Source of the DNA: Alteromonas marina
GTDB lineage: Bacteria; Pseudomonadota; Gammaproteobacteria; Enterobacterales; Alteromonadaceae
Direction: 5' to 3'
NCBI RefSeq assembly: GCF_000808575.1
Contig: NZ_JWLW01000012.1
Location: forward strand, 434,001-498,000
DNA: 64,000 bases
Under the pieces are notes generated by a model, which worked only from the letters and a program-made list of their open reading frames with translations, was not told where the DNA came from and ran no database searches. Positions 37,630 through 46,549 of this stretch are shown piece after piece; positions within the stretch are counted from its first letter, which is position 1; each line of letters begins with the position of its first letter. A program made the position numbers and the translations under genes.

Positions 37630-38949
37630 ATGATGAAAACACCTACAATTACCCGTCGCTTTTCTGGATGTAAGACAGGCTTGCAAACAGCGCTCCTCGC
37701 AAGCACCGCCATTGTTGCCGCCACTGCGTCAGCATCACAAAGTAAGTTTCAAGACGCGTTTGACTTTCAAGCAAGTTATACGGGTGAGTCAGCCACCAAT
37801 ATTGACGGTGGTGAACGCAGAGGCAGTGCCTATGCGGGTCAGCTCTTTGTAGGTGGGGAATTAGATTTAAATACGCTAGCGGGCTGGAAAGACACCAAAA
37901 TCCATATTGCCATGACAAACCGTCACGGCAAAAACTTAGCCGAGCACTACATTGGGAACAGTACGTCCGTACAAGAAATCTTTGGCGGCCAAAATACCCG
38001 TCTTGCACGGTTTACGATTTCTTCCTCGTTTTTAGATGGCGATTTAGAACTGGAAGGTGGCCGCACAGTAGCGAATATCAGTTTTTTAGGCTCTGAACTT
38101 TGTCAGTACTTTCAAACCAATGCTGCTTGTGGGAACCCAACCTTTGTATTTAGAACCAGTAACTTTACTTGGTGGCCGGTTTCGAGTTGGGGTGGCCATG
38201 CGAAATACTGGCTTTCGCAAAAAACATACTTTCATACCGGCGTCTATGAAGATAACACCAGTCATCAAGACTTAGGCGATCACGGCTTCGATTGGGCAAC
38301 TAATGAGGCGACTGGTGTTGTTGTGCCCTTCACTTTGGGCTATCAAACTACGTGGGACAATGACGAACTTCCAAGACGCTACGAAATTGGCGGTTGGTAC
38401 GATGGCGCAGACTACACCGACCCTGTCTTTGATGAGGAGGGCAATTATGCGGCGCAATCAGGCAATGATTACGCTGTTAGAAACGGTCGCTCGGGTATAT
38501 TCGCACGTTTTGAACAAACTGTTACTCGTCCTAACCCGCTAACGAAAGAAGGGTTAACACTATTCGGTGCAGTGCTAACCGGTACATCGGGCGAGCTGAT
38601 TGAAGACTACTATATAAAAGCGGGCTTCGTATTACGAGGCACACTGGCCTCACGCTCTGACGATACCATTGGCTTCGTATTTACCCGCCAACAGTACAGT
38701 GACGAAGCGCTAGAGGATCAACGTATATTAAGAAGCATAAACGGCGGGGTTGGTACACCAGCAAGCAGCCAAACCATGTTAGAGCTAAGTTATGGTTATC
38801 AACTCAACGACCACGTAAGAATTCAGCCGAACGTTCACTACATTATCAACCCCGACCAATTCGCACAGCGCGACAGAGTCATGGCACTTGATGATGCGAT
38901 TGTTCTGGGCCTAAGGTTCGACGTAAACCTAGCGGCTTTGATACTTTAA
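37630..38949 (+). CDS. OprB-like carbohydrate-selective outer-membrane porin
   Basis: A 439-residue beta-barrel protein. The signal peptide is long (TGLQTALLASTAIVAATASA, cleavage near residue 36). The mature protein alternates aromatic and polar strands and includes LEGGRTVANISFLGSELCQYFQTN, WPVSSWGGHAKYWL, TGVYEDN and a C-terminal LRFDVNLAALIL, all recalling the OprB family. It probably lets a sugar or sugar acid through the outer membrane for the divergent FucP-like symporter. Two ATG codons are adjacent (37630 and 37633). Two cysteines about ten residues apart (LCQYFQTNAACG) could form a disulfide. A terminator follows. Confidence 0.82.
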   Translation: MMKTPTITRRFSGCKTGLQTALLASTAIVAATASASQSKFQDAFDFQASYTGESATNIDGGERRGSAYAGQLFVGGELDLNTLAGWKDTKIHIAMTNRHGKNLAEHYIGNSTSVQEIFGGQNTRLARFTISSSFLDGDLELEGGRTVANISFLGSELCQYFQTNAACGNPTFVFRTSNFTWWPVSSWGGHAKYWLSQKTYFHTGVYEDNTSHQDLGDHGFDWATNEATGVVVPFTLGYQTTWDNDELPRRYEIGGWYDGADYTDPVFDEEGNYAAQSGNDYAVRNGRSGIFARFEQTVTRPNPLTKEGLTLFGAVLTGTSGELIEDYYIKAGFVLRGTLASRSDDTIGFVFTRQQYSDEALEDQRILRSINGGVGTPASSQTMLELSYGYQLNDHVRIQPNVHYIINPDQFAQRDRVMALDDAIVLGLRFDVNLAALIL

Positions 38950-38971
38950 ATCTCCCTGCAATACACTTTAC

Positions 38972-38993
38972 AGCGCCTTCGGGCGCTTTTTTT
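38972..38993 (+). terminator. Terminator of the porin gene
   Basis: AGCGCC, loop TTCG, GGCGCT, then T7, 23 bp after the stop. Confidence 0.93.
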
Positions 38994-39160
38994 CAAACCG
39001 ATGCCATTCCCTGCCGTTGAGTTTAATTAGTTTCAAGGGCAACTTTCTACCAATCCAACTTCTCGCTATCTCTGTATTCACTACTATCTTATAGCGTTTT
39101 GAGCACCAATACGCTTAGCGCTTCAACATCAATCTATTCTACGTTGAATAAGGAATAAGA

Positions 39161-40282
39161 ATGACAGACTCAGTACTTTTTAGCTCGTTTGATTGGGCAG
39201 AGAATACATTGCAAAACCGCATGGTATTAGCCCCTATGACGAGAGGCAGAGCAGGTGCTGATCGCATACCCAATAAAATTATGGGCGATCACTATGTACA
39301 ACGCGCAGATGCAGGGCTCATTATTACTGAAGCAACGGCCATTTCAGAAGAAGGCATAGGCTGGGTTGATACCCCTGGAATTTATACCGACAAAATGGTC
39401 GAGGGCTGGCGCTCGGTGGTCAATAGAGTGCACGAGGCAGGGGGAAAAATCGTTTTGCAGCTCTGGCATACTGGACGCGCATCACACAGCGACTTCCACG
39501 ATGGAAATTTACCCCTGTCTGCATCAGCAATAAAAATCGAAGGGGACGAAATTCACACGCCTAAAGGCAAGAAGCCCTACGAAGTGCCGAAGGCGATGAC
39601 CTTTGACGATATAAAACGCACAGTACAAGACTACAAAAAAGCGGCCGTTAACGCCAAGGCAGCCGGATTCGACGGTGTGGAAGTTCATGCTGCAAATGGC
39701 TATCTCATCAATCAATTTTTGGATAGCCGCAGCAATCAGCGCACCGATAATTATGGTGGTAGTGTCGATAACCGCTACCGCTTTTTGGCCGAGGTGATGG
39801 ACGCAGTATTGAGCGTGTGGGATAAGGAGCACGTTGGCGTGAGATTATCGCCAAACGGTGTATTTAACGATATGGGGGCCGATGATTTTCGTGAAACCTT
39901 TACCTTTGTTGCCCAACAGCTAAACAAATTGGAGATAGGTTATTTACACGTAATGGATGGCTTGGCCTTTGGTTTCCATGAACGAGGCGAAGCCATGACC
40001 CTTGCTGAATTTAGAGCGCTTTTCGACGGTATGATCATTGGAAACTGTGGCTACACCAAAGAAGAAGCCGAGAAACGTTTATCTGATGGCGATGGTGACA
40101 TGATTGCGTTTGGAAGACCTTGGATCACGAACCCAGACCTTCCGACACGATTTAAACATAATTACCCTCTCGAATCCTTTGACGATCCGTCGTCATGGTA
40201 CGGAGGTGGTGTAGAAGACTACAACGATTTTGAAACCTACCGTGAGAAAAGTGGGAAAGACGCGATGACTTCGCTGACCTGA
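39161..40282 (+). CDS. Old yellow enzyme family ene-reductase (NemA-like)
   Basis: A 373-residue FMN-dependent NAD(P)H oxidoreductase that reduces activated C=C bonds and nitro compounds or nitrate esters. The TIM barrel shows NRMVLAPMTRGRAGADRIPN, LQLWHTGRASH, the substrate-binding pair in EVHAANGYLINQFLD followed by RTDNYGGSVDNRYRF, and MIAFGRPWITNPDLP near the phosphate site. It resembles NemA and xenobiotic reductases more than YqjM. It is monocistronic, with a terminator at 40291. The physiological substrate is unknown. Confidence 0.9.
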   Translation: MTDSVLFSSFDWAENTLQNRMVLAPMTRGRAGADRIPNKIMGDHYVQRADAGLIITEATAISEEGIGWVDTPGIYTDKMVEGWRSVVNRVHEAGGKIVLQLWHTGRASHSDFHDGNLPLSASAIKIEGDEIHTPKGKKPYEVPKAMTFDDIKRTVQDYKKAAVNAKAAGFDGVEVHAANGYLINQFLDSRSNQRTDNYGGSVDNRYRFLAEVMDAVLSVWDKEHVGVRLSPNGVFNDMGADDFRETFTFVAQQLNKLEIGYLHVMDGLAFGFHERGEAMTLAEFRALFDGMIIGNCGYTKEEAEKRLSDGDGDMIAFGRPWITNPDLPTRFKHNYPLESFDDPSSWYGGGVEDYNDFETYREKSGKDAMTSLT

Positions 40283-40290
40283 TTTTCTTA

Positions 40291-40317
40291 GGGCAGAGCC
40301 TAGCGCTCTGCCCTTTT
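40291..40317 (+). terminator. Terminator of the ene-reductase gene
   Basis: GGGCAGAGC, loop CTAGC, GCTCTGCCC, then T4. Confidence 0.88.
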
Positions 40318-40382
40318 CAAAAGCGTTATTTGAATTAATTCAATGCGTAATGCTAACGCGTTCTCACTATTTTAGTATGGCC

Positions 40383-40829
40383 TTAGTTAAACGACTTTTT
40401 CTTAGCGGCTAATACGGCAAGTTTTTCTAGACACGACATCCACGCGTAGTTGTGCTGATCGCACTCTTGCTTGTTGAGAAAGCCCTGCTGAATAAGCACC
40501 AACCTTACATTCCCCTCTTCAGTCTTTTCGAAGTGAATGTCCACTGATGTCATCACCGACTCTTCCATATCATCTTCCCACGCCCAAGAGAACGACAGCT
40601 GCTCGTTCGCTAAAATAGTCACGTACTCACCAGTCAATGACATTTCAATACCGCTGGGATCCATCATCTTTATGCGATAGCGACCGCCTTCCTTGAAATC
40701 ACTCATGATTTGTGTGACCGAACAATCGCCCGGTGCGAACCACTCACTAAGATATTCAGGCTCGTGAAATGCTGCAAAAACAAAGGGCAATGATGCATCT
40801 AGCGTTACATCAATTTTAAACTCGTGCAT
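40383..40829 (-). CDS. SRPBCC/AHSA1-domain protein
   Basis: A 148-residue START-like protein with the AHSA1 (Aha1 C-terminal-like) pattern: a first strand IDVTLDASLPFVFAAFHEPEYL, WFAPGDCSVTQIMSDFKEGG, LTGEYVTILANEQLSFSWAW and the C-terminal helix ending WMSCLEKLAVLA. These proteins hold a hydrophobic cavity and bind small ligands. No catalytic role can be assigned. AAGG lies 7 bp before the ATG. It converges with the ene-reductase, without further context. Confidence 0.86.
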   Translation of the reverse strand: MHEFKIDVTLDASLPFVFAAFHEPEYLSEWFAPGDCSVTQIMSDFKEGGRYRIKMMDPSGIEMSLTGEYVTILANEQLSFSWAWEDDMEESVMTSVDIHFEKTEEGNVRLVLIQQGFLNKQECDQHNYAWMSCLEKLAVLAAKKKSFN

Positions 40830-40927
40830 AAGGCTGCCTTAGATATTCTTTGACATTAAAGATCCGTGTTTATCTTACCTTATAACAAGGGTTAGGCGCT
40901 CTAGCGTCATTTACCTTTGCTATAAAT

Positions 40928-40962
40928 AAAAAATCCCGAGCCCGCGTAAGGAAAGGCCCGGG
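40928..40962 (-). terminator. Probable terminator of the PLP-enzyme gene
   Basis: On the minus strand, CCCGGGCC and GGGCTCGGG form an imperfect GC-rich stem followed by ATTTTTT, about 70 bp after the stop at 41030. Confidence 0.7.
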
Positions 40963-41029
40963 AGAAGGAGAACATCCTCAATATTTTTTATCGACAGCTC
41001 AAAGCAACTTCTTGAGCTAAAAAATGAAC

Positions 41030-42841
41030 CTATGCGCCTTTCATCAGTGAATCCATACTGGCCTTGCTGCCAAAGTGCTGTGAACTTACTCTTTCACTTA
41101 CCGACAAATACAGATTGTCGATGTCGGCATTTGCCATAAACTTCTCACAAAATCCTGGAACATGAGGCTCGATAAAATGTTTGGCGGCTAGCATAAAGTG
41201 GGCAATGAGCTGTTTAACGTTGTCGGTACCCATGGCGATACGCATAGTCGTCAGTTCTATCCCTGCTTTCTTCTGCTCGTCTGAGCTGAGCTCAGAGTGA
41301 GAGGTCAGTGCCGGGCATAAAATTATCGTATTATTCTGGCCAATACTCACTTGGTGGCTGAATGCAGGCTCTAGGGCATCGAAGAACCGCACAAATACAT
41401 CGCGAGGCAGGTTTGCCGGCGCCATATCAACCGTGAATAAAGTACACGGCCAGCCGTGTGTATGCTGCTTTTCACGCAAACCGGCATTACTGTGTTCAGG
41501 CAGTGCGTGACAGTTAACGCGAATTTGATCGTGGGCATTCAAAAATGCAGTAAACACTTGCGTATTGATGACCTTGGTCATCATGCGCTGCTCTAAGGTT
41601 TTCATGCCGTTTAATACGTCAAAGGCCTTTTCAGAATCTAAGAACGCGCCTTTGATGTAGTACACATCCCAAAACATGGTCTGTGACCAATCAACACCAT
41701 TTGCTGAACTGCCTTTTGGCTGGAACATGCGGTGCCCTTCGCCAATAACTACGCCTGCTGTCGTAGCACCACTGCCACACAAATCTTTGGTGTAGCTGTG
41801 GATCACATAGTCAGGTCGTGCAGCTTTGTTTTTATGCTGAAGTGGCTGGTGCAGTACAGGTGTCGCAAGGGTGGAGTCCAACATTACTAACGCATCTTGT
41901 GCATGCGCTAATTCACAGATCCCAGGCACATCCAATACGTAACCATGTGGGTTACAAGGCGACTCCAAATACACGTGCATTTTCGCACCATTGCTTAAAC
42001 GTGATGCATGCTCGGCTTTAGTTTTCTGCATGAAAGCTGCAAAGCTCTGTGCGTCATAACCGTCAAACCACGCAATCTGTATGTCCATTCGGTTGCTGCG
42101 GGCGAAATAATCATGAAGTAGTTGGTACACTCCGCCGTACACGTTCCTCGAAACAATCAGTACATCGCCATGACTAAGAACATTTGATAAACACGCATCA
42201 ATGGCAGCCATGCCCGAGTTAAAGTTCCAAGCTAGATATTCGGCAGCGTAAGGACCCGCTTCCATATCCACAATGGCGTTAGCAAGGGAAATATTCGTTG
42301 GGTTTAACAGACGTGAATAAATTTGGTGAGTAAATTCTTTGCCTTGAAATGCGTCGTCGACCCATTCAGTACAGGCATACACATAAGTCGCTGTTCTTAC
42401 CACCACGGGTGTTGCAGAAAAAAGTGCCGTGACATTGTCGAACAGTGGATAGTGCCCTTGCGAGCCATTGCCACTCGACAAACTTTGGTACGTGGCACGA
42501 AATGGGTTTTGCAGCGTATCCAGTATCTTCGCAATTTGAAAAGACAGAAACTTTTTAGCGTTGAAATAAGCCAGTCTGTCTTCTTTATCAAGCCCTTGTA
42601 GCGTATTACTCGTAATATCCCATAGCTGCATAACGCTTGCTTGAGCACAATATAGGTGATGAGCGGTGTTGGCGAGTGCCCTACCGTAGTCGCTCTCAGC
42701 ATTTATACCGAAATGAGATAATTGTTCCTCAACTAAAGCCTGCGTTGTTTCGGCTTGGGTCGTGTTACGCTTAGGTGAAAGCACCTTAGCGTGCGTTACA
42801 TCAACATCTGTTGAGTTTTGGAATTTGTTTTCTGACTGCAT
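41030..42841 (-). CDS. Cys/Met metabolism-type PLP-dependent enzyme with long N-terminal extension
   Basis: A 603-residue fold-type I PLP enzyme (616 if the ATG at 42880 is used). The catalytic half (about residues 190-580) contains WNFNSGMAAIDACLSNVL, VSRNVYGGVYQLL, YLESPCNPHGYVLDVP and the Schiff-base lysine in VIHSYTKDLCGSGATTAGV, all typical of cystathionine gamma-synthase/beta-lyase relatives. The 150-170 residue N-terminal part (helical, DYGRALANTAHHLYCAQASVM) is not in the usual 380-430 residue enzymes. The reaction is unknown; gamma-replacement or elimination on a sulfur amino acid is likely. I chose the ATG at 42841 with CGGA upstream. It is divergent from a 2-hydroxyacid dehydrogenase, which suggests a shared pathway. 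Confidence 0.8.
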   Translation of the reverse strand: MQSENKFQNSTDVDVTHAKVLSPKRNTTQAETTQALVEEQLSHFGINAESDYGRALANTAHHLYCAQASVMQLWDITSNTLQGLDKEDRLAYFNAKKFLSFQIAKILDTLQNPFRATYQSLSSGNGSQGHYPLFDNVTALFSATPVVVRTATYVYACTEWVDDAFQGKEFTHQIYSRLLNPTNISLANAIVDMEAGPYAAEYLAWNFNSGMAAIDACLSNVLSHGDVLIVSRNVYGGVYQLLHDYFARSNRMDIQIAWFDGYDAQSFAAFMQKTKAEHASRLSNGAKMHVYLESPCNPHGYVLDVPGICELAHAQDALVMLDSTLATPVLHQPLQHKNKAARPDYVIHSYTKDLCGSGATTAGVVIGEGHRMFQPKGSSANGVDWSQTMFWDVYYIKGAFLDSEKAFDVLNGMKTLEQRMMTKVINTQVFTAFLNAHDQIRVNCHALPEHSNAGLREKQHTHGWPCTLFTVDMAPANLPRDVFVRFFDALEPAFSHQVSIGQNNTIILCPALTSHSELSSDEQKKAGIELTTMRIAMGTDNVKQLIAHFMLAAKHFIEPHVPGFCEKFMANADIDNLYLSVSERVSSQHFGSKASMDSLMKGA

Positions 42842-42996
42842 AGCGATTCCGTTGCAAATTGACTTCAGGTGCATGTACATGACACCAACACCTTTTACAA
42901 AAATGTAAAACTTAAATCACATTTTTAGAACAATCAGCATTACGATTGTGCAGTCAGACAGAGGAAAGAAAAGTTTACTTTAGGAGTGTTAAGCGA

Positions 42997-43989
42997 ATGA
43001 CAGCAAGGAGTTCAAAGAGGATTGAACTGACTATTTTAAGCGATGAGGCGAATGATATTGCCGAAGCGATTCGCCAAAAAATAGCAGATAACAACGACTT
43101 CAAAGACGCTGATGGCCACCCGCTTTTGGCGCTTAAACAAATTGCTCAATGTCCCGAAGATATAAATCCAGAAACCGTTACGGTACTGCTTGCAGACCCC
43201 GACCTTGCGTCTCGGATTATTGATAAATGTTCAGCACTCACCTGGTGCCAGTCTACCTGGGCAGGCAATGCTCCCCTTCTAAATGCCGATAAGAAGAACT
43301 ACATACTTACCGGACTAAAGGGAATTTTTGGTAAGCTAATGCGGGAATATGTTTTTGCTTACTTGCTTGGGCATGCCAGAAACGTAAAGGCTTTTGAGCA
43401 AAACCAGCGTGCCGCTCAGCCAATTTGGGAAGCATCAAAGCGAATGCCGCTAAATGGACAAACGCTTGGCATTGCTGGACTGGGCAGTATTGGGCAAGCA
43501 TTGATCCCCGTTGCTCACGCATTGGGTATGAGCGTTGTGGGTTTAACCCGAAGTGGGCAAGCAGTGGAAGGTGCCGATGCTGTCTATACACCCGACACTA
43601 TCGAAGCGTTTGCCAGAGCATGTGACCACGTGGTGAATTTAATGCCCGACACGCCATCTACGCAAAACATGCTTTCTCACGAATTTTTTAGTGCGCTGAA
43701 ACCCCACAGTGTATTTGTTAACGCAGGGCGAGGCAGTGCGGTTGACGACGATGCGCTCTTGCAAGCTTTAGACAAGGGCGCATTGGCCCATGCTGTATTG
43801 GACGTCTTTCGTAACGAGCCCCTAGACTCCGCTCATCCATTTTGGCAGCACCCTCGTATTTCAGTGACCGCTCACACTGCAGCGGAATCACAGCCAAGCG
43901 ACGTAGCCGACGTGTTTTTAGAGAATGCGCTGCGTTACATCAACGGTGGACCGCTTAATTACCAGTTTGATTTTGATAAGGGTTATTAA
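42997..43989 (+). CDS. D-isomer-specific 2-hydroxyacid dehydrogenase
   Basis: A 330-residue NAD(P)-dependent reductase of 2-oxoacids, of the GhrA/GhrB general type. The nucleotide fold is TLGIAGLGSIGQALIPVAHALG, and the catalytic arginine is in VNAGRGSAVDD, the glutamate in VFRNEPLD and the histidine in SVTAHTAAES. The N-terminal catalytic domain is short and diverged (WCQSTWAGNAPLL). I chose the ATG at 42997, with AGGAG about 10 bp upstream; an in-frame GTG at 42946 would add 17 residues. It is divergent from the long PLP enzyme, and a 2-oxoacid released by that enzyme (for example 2-oxobutyrate) is a possible substrate. This link is inference. Confidence 0.88.
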   Translation: MTARSSKRIELTILSDEANDIAEAIRQKIADNNDFKDADGHPLLALKQIAQCPEDINPETVTVLLADPDLASRIIDKCSALTWCQSTWAGNAPLLNADKKNYILTGLKGIFGKLMREYVFAYLLGHARNVKAFEQNQRAAQPIWEASKRMPLNGQTLGIAGLGSIGQALIPVAHALGMSVVGLTRSGQAVEGADAVYTPDTIEAFARACDHVVNLMPDTPSTQNMLSHEFFSALKPHSVFVNAGRGSAVDDDALLQALDKGALAHAVLDVFRNEPLDSAHPFWQHPRISVTAHTAAESQPSDVADVFLENALRYINGGPLNYQFDFDKGY

Positions 43990-44050
43990 TCATATAACAG
44001 TCCTTATTTGAACGGGTTTCAAACTCAGTAGAGCCCTGATAATGCGAAAA

Positions 44051-44623
44051 TTAACTACGCGGGTCGGTTGCTGTCACTTCAATTCGATCATGGTGCTTTT
44101 CATGGAACGTTAGCAACTGAGGATATTCCTTCATGCTGTGAAGCTCGCGGAAAAGCACCCAGTCAATCATGCTGTACAAACAGATTTCTGGATAAGTCCA
44201 ACCGCTAAATCCACCCGCATCAAGCTGGTTTGACAGTGCACCTAATACCGCTTCAATTCGCTCGTTTTGAAGACGGTAATACATTTTGTCCTCGCCAATA
44301 TCAAAATCTGAACGCTTCAGCAGCATAAGCTGAACAAAGGAATCGTTAGCTGCATCAATCAGGGTTAGTTGATTCTCTTCTTCCCAACTCAAGCCATCGT
44401 GATCAAGCTTGTCAGCAAGATAATTGTAGATAATCCGAGAATCGAAAATCATTTGGCCGTCATCTTCAAGACAGGGCACTTTGAGCGTGGGGTTACGAGA
44501 AGCTAGAAGTTCGCGGTCTTCGCCTGAAAAGATTTGAAGATTCAAAAACTCGTGCTCGGTAGAAGCAAGTACGATGCGAATGCGGCGCACGTAGGGAGAA
44601 GTGGTGGAGCCATATAATTTCAT
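44051..44623 (-). CDS. Glutathione S-transferase family protein
   Basis: A 190-residue GST. The thioredoxin-like N-terminal domain begins MKLYGSTTSPYVRRIRIVLA and has the cis-proline and glutathione contact in NPTLKVPCLEDDGQMIFDSR. The helical C-terminal domain follows, with WTYPEICLYSMIDWVLFREL. I chose the ATG at 44623, with AAGGA 8 bp upstream; a longer in-frame start at 44722 is rejected because the extra 33 residues lie outside the fold. It could detoxify electrophiles or act on a catabolic intermediate. It is transcribed in the same direction as erpA but separated by a palindrome. Confidence 0.9.
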   Translation of the reverse strand: MKLYGSTTSPYVRRIRIVLASTEHEFLNLQIFSGEDRELLASRNPTLKVPCLEDDGQMIFDSRIIYNYLADKLDHDGLSWEEENQLTLIDAANDSFVQLMLLKRSDFDIGEDKMYYRLQNERIEAVLGALSNQLDAGGFSGWTYPEICLYSMIDWVLFRELHSMKEYPQLLTFHEKHHDRIEVTATDPRS

Positions 44624-44709
44624 AAACGCTGTCCTTAACCGTAGTCGTTCTATGAAATCAGTGTAGCCGGAATTTGAAAATAAAAGGAAGTGTTGAGAAC
44701 AAGACAACG

Positions 44710-44744
44710 GATAGGCATACAAAATGATGCGATGTATGCCTATC
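44710..44744. repeat. 12-bp perfect inverted repeat between erpA and GST genes
   Basis: GATAGGCATACA (44710-44721) and TGTATGCCTATC (44733-44744) are perfectly complementary around an 11-bp spacer. No T-tract follows on either strand, so an operator or mRNA structure upstream of the GST is more likely than a terminator. Confidence 0.75.
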
Positions 44745-44814
44745 GTATTAACATCAAGCGCTCAAAGCTGAACGTTCAATGCTTAAAAAGCGCAGTAGTG
44801 CTTAGCTCAAGCCC

Positions 44815-45159
44815 TTAAACGCTAAAGCTTGCACCACAGCCACAGGTCGTCGTGGCATTTGGGTTTTGAACTAAAAACCGTGAACCTTCCAGACCATCTA
44901 CATAATCGACAATGCCACCGACCAAGTATTGTAAGCTCATCGGGTCGACAACCATAGTTACGCTGTCTTTTTCAATGGTCATATCGCCTTCGTTCACCTT
45001 CTCATCGAACGTGAAACCATATTGGAAGCCAGAACAACCACCACCTGTTACGTATACACGTAATTTTAAATCAGGATTTTCTTCTTCTGAAACAAGGGCT
45101 TTCACTTTCGCTGCTGCAGCGTCTGAAAACTCAATTGGCAACGCCGTTTCTACAGACAT
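44815..45159 (-). CDS. erpA: Iron-sulfur cluster insertion protein ErpA
   Basis: A 114-residue A-type carrier that delivers [2Fe-2S] or [4Fe-4S] clusters to apoproteins. The three conserved cysteines are in [13 protein letters not shown] and the C-terminal [34 protein letters not shown] is partly characteristic of ErpA rather than IscA. The length equals E. coli ErpA when the ATG at 45159 is used, with GAGGTGGG upstream; the longer in-frame start at 45192 is rejected. It is monocistronic and divergent from ppk2. Confidence 0.95.
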   Translation of the reverse strand: MSVETALPIEFSDAAAAKVKALVSEEENPDLKLRVYVTGGGCSGFQYGFTFDEKVNEGDMTIEKDSVTMVVDPMSLQYLVGGIVDYVDGLEGSRFLVQNPNATTTCGCGASFSV

Positions 45160-45406
45160 ACCCACCTCTACATTAACCTCGTGCTTTCGCACTTTGTGCT
45201 TGGCCGCAATTATCTAATACTTGCGGATAGTTAGCAATTATTGGGGCAAAACTTAACGATTCAAGTTACTGCAAGTTAACGGCATTTCTGTTAAGTGACA
45301 CGTTGAGATAGAAAAGTTAAGTAAACTAGTTAACACTAACAGATAGAAAATAGCAGTGTGGTCAACGTATCTAATATATTGACGATACAAGAATAAAGGG
45401 GCGAAT

Positions 45407-46240
45407 ATGAGCAAACCCAATAACACACAGATACTTTCTTCTAGCCCTGTTCTGTTTGAAGATTTCGGACAGTCTCGTTTTGCTAGCAAAGAAGAGTACA
45501 AAGATGCGTTAGTGCAACAACAAGAAAAGCTCTTTCACGTGCAGCAATCTTACTTTCATCAGAAAAAACGAGCACTTATTGTGTTTGAAGGATGGGATGC
45601 GTCAGGGAAAGGCGGCGCTATAAGGCGTATTACTGAGAAATTAGACCCTCGTGGCGTGAGTGTATTTCCTGTGGCAAAGCCCGCAAAAGAAGACCAAGAC
45701 AAACACTTTCTCTATCGCTTTTGGCAACACATCCCCTCCCCTGGCACACTTAAAATATTTGACCGCTCACACTACGGAAGAGTGCTTGTAGAAAGAGTAG
45801 ATAAGTTGGTTGATGAAGAGGTATGGCAGCGCGGTTATGACGAAATAAACGCATTTGAAAAAACGCTCAGTGACAGCGGGGTTCGCATTATCAAACTCTT
45901 TATGCATATATCTTCTCGCGAACAGCGAGAGCGATTTGAAGAGCGTCTTCATAACCCCTTCAAGCGCTGGAAGTTAACCGAAGAAGACTTGCATAACCGT
46001 AAGATGCGTAAAGCCTATATCGAAGCAACGAATGACATGTTCAAGCATACTCACACCAGCTACTCGCCGTGGCATGTAATTAACGGAGAGTTTAAGTGGC
46101 AAGCAAGGGTAAACGTGCTTGACGCCGTTATCGCCAAACTCAGTGAAGGCGTAGATATCTCTCCGCCTCCACTTGACGAGCGTTTAATCGCGCTGGCCTC
46201 CAAACAACTTGATGTTGATGAAGACCTACTGAACGACTAA
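45407..46240 (+). CDS. ppk2: Polyphosphate kinase 2 family protein
   Basis: A 277-residue P-loop kinase of the PPK2 family that transfers phosphate between polyphosphate and nucleotides. The Walker A motif is FEGWDASGKGGAIRRI, Walker B is FDRSHYGRVLVERV, and the lid contains RFEERLHNPFKRWKLTEEDL. The single-domain length rules out the fused AMP-phosphorylating type. Whether it acts on NMP, NDP or both depends on fine differences that I cannot judge. It is divergent from erpA and converges with minE. Confidence 0.92.
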   Translation: MSKPNNTQILSSSPVLFEDFGQSRFASKEEYKDALVQQQEKLFHVQQSYFHQKKRALIVFEGWDASGKGGAIRRITEKLDPRGVSVFPVAKPAKEDQDKHFLYRFWQHIPSPGTLKIFDRSHYGRVLVERVDKLVDEEVWQRGYDEINAFEKTLSDSGVRIIKLFMHISSREQRERFEERLHNPFKRWKLTEEDLHNRKMRKAYIEATNDMFKHTHTSYSPWHVINGEFKWQARVNVLDAVIAKLSEGVDISPPPLDERLIALASKQLDVDEDLLND

Positions 46241-46288
46241 GGTAAAATAACGCTAGCAGGCAGCCATAACTACTTAAGCGATTAAGCC

Positions 46289-46549
46289 CTAGTTATTGCT
46301 GTCTGGCAAAGTCACGTTCAATTCAAGTACGCTGCAATCATCGTTATTGTCTAGCTGTACTGATACTTGATCGTCGGCAATCGTCACGTATTTGCGAATT
46401 ACCTGAATAATTTCCTGCTGCATCATTGGCAAGTAATCAGGCTCTGTCCGCTTTTTACGTTCGTGCGCAACAATAATTTGTAAGCGCTCTTTGGCGACCG
46501 CTGCGGTGCTTGGCTTTTGCTTCTTTTTGAGCAGGTCGAAAATTCCCAT
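46289..46549 (-). CDS. minE: Cell division topological specificity factor MinE
   Basis: An 86-residue protein that drives MinD oscillation and restricts division to midcell. The N-terminal membrane-binding helix is [14 protein letters not shown], the MinD-binding segment is [20 protein letters not shown], and the C-terminal dimer domain follows. Its ATG overlaps the minD stop by one base (TAATG), so it is translationally coupled to MinD. The length and order minC-minD-minE are standard. Confidence 0.96.
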   Translation of the reverse strand: MGIFDLLKKKQKPSTAAVAKERLQIIVAHERKKRTEPDYLPMMQQEIIQVIRKYVTIADDQVSVQLDNNDDCSVLELNVTLPDSNN

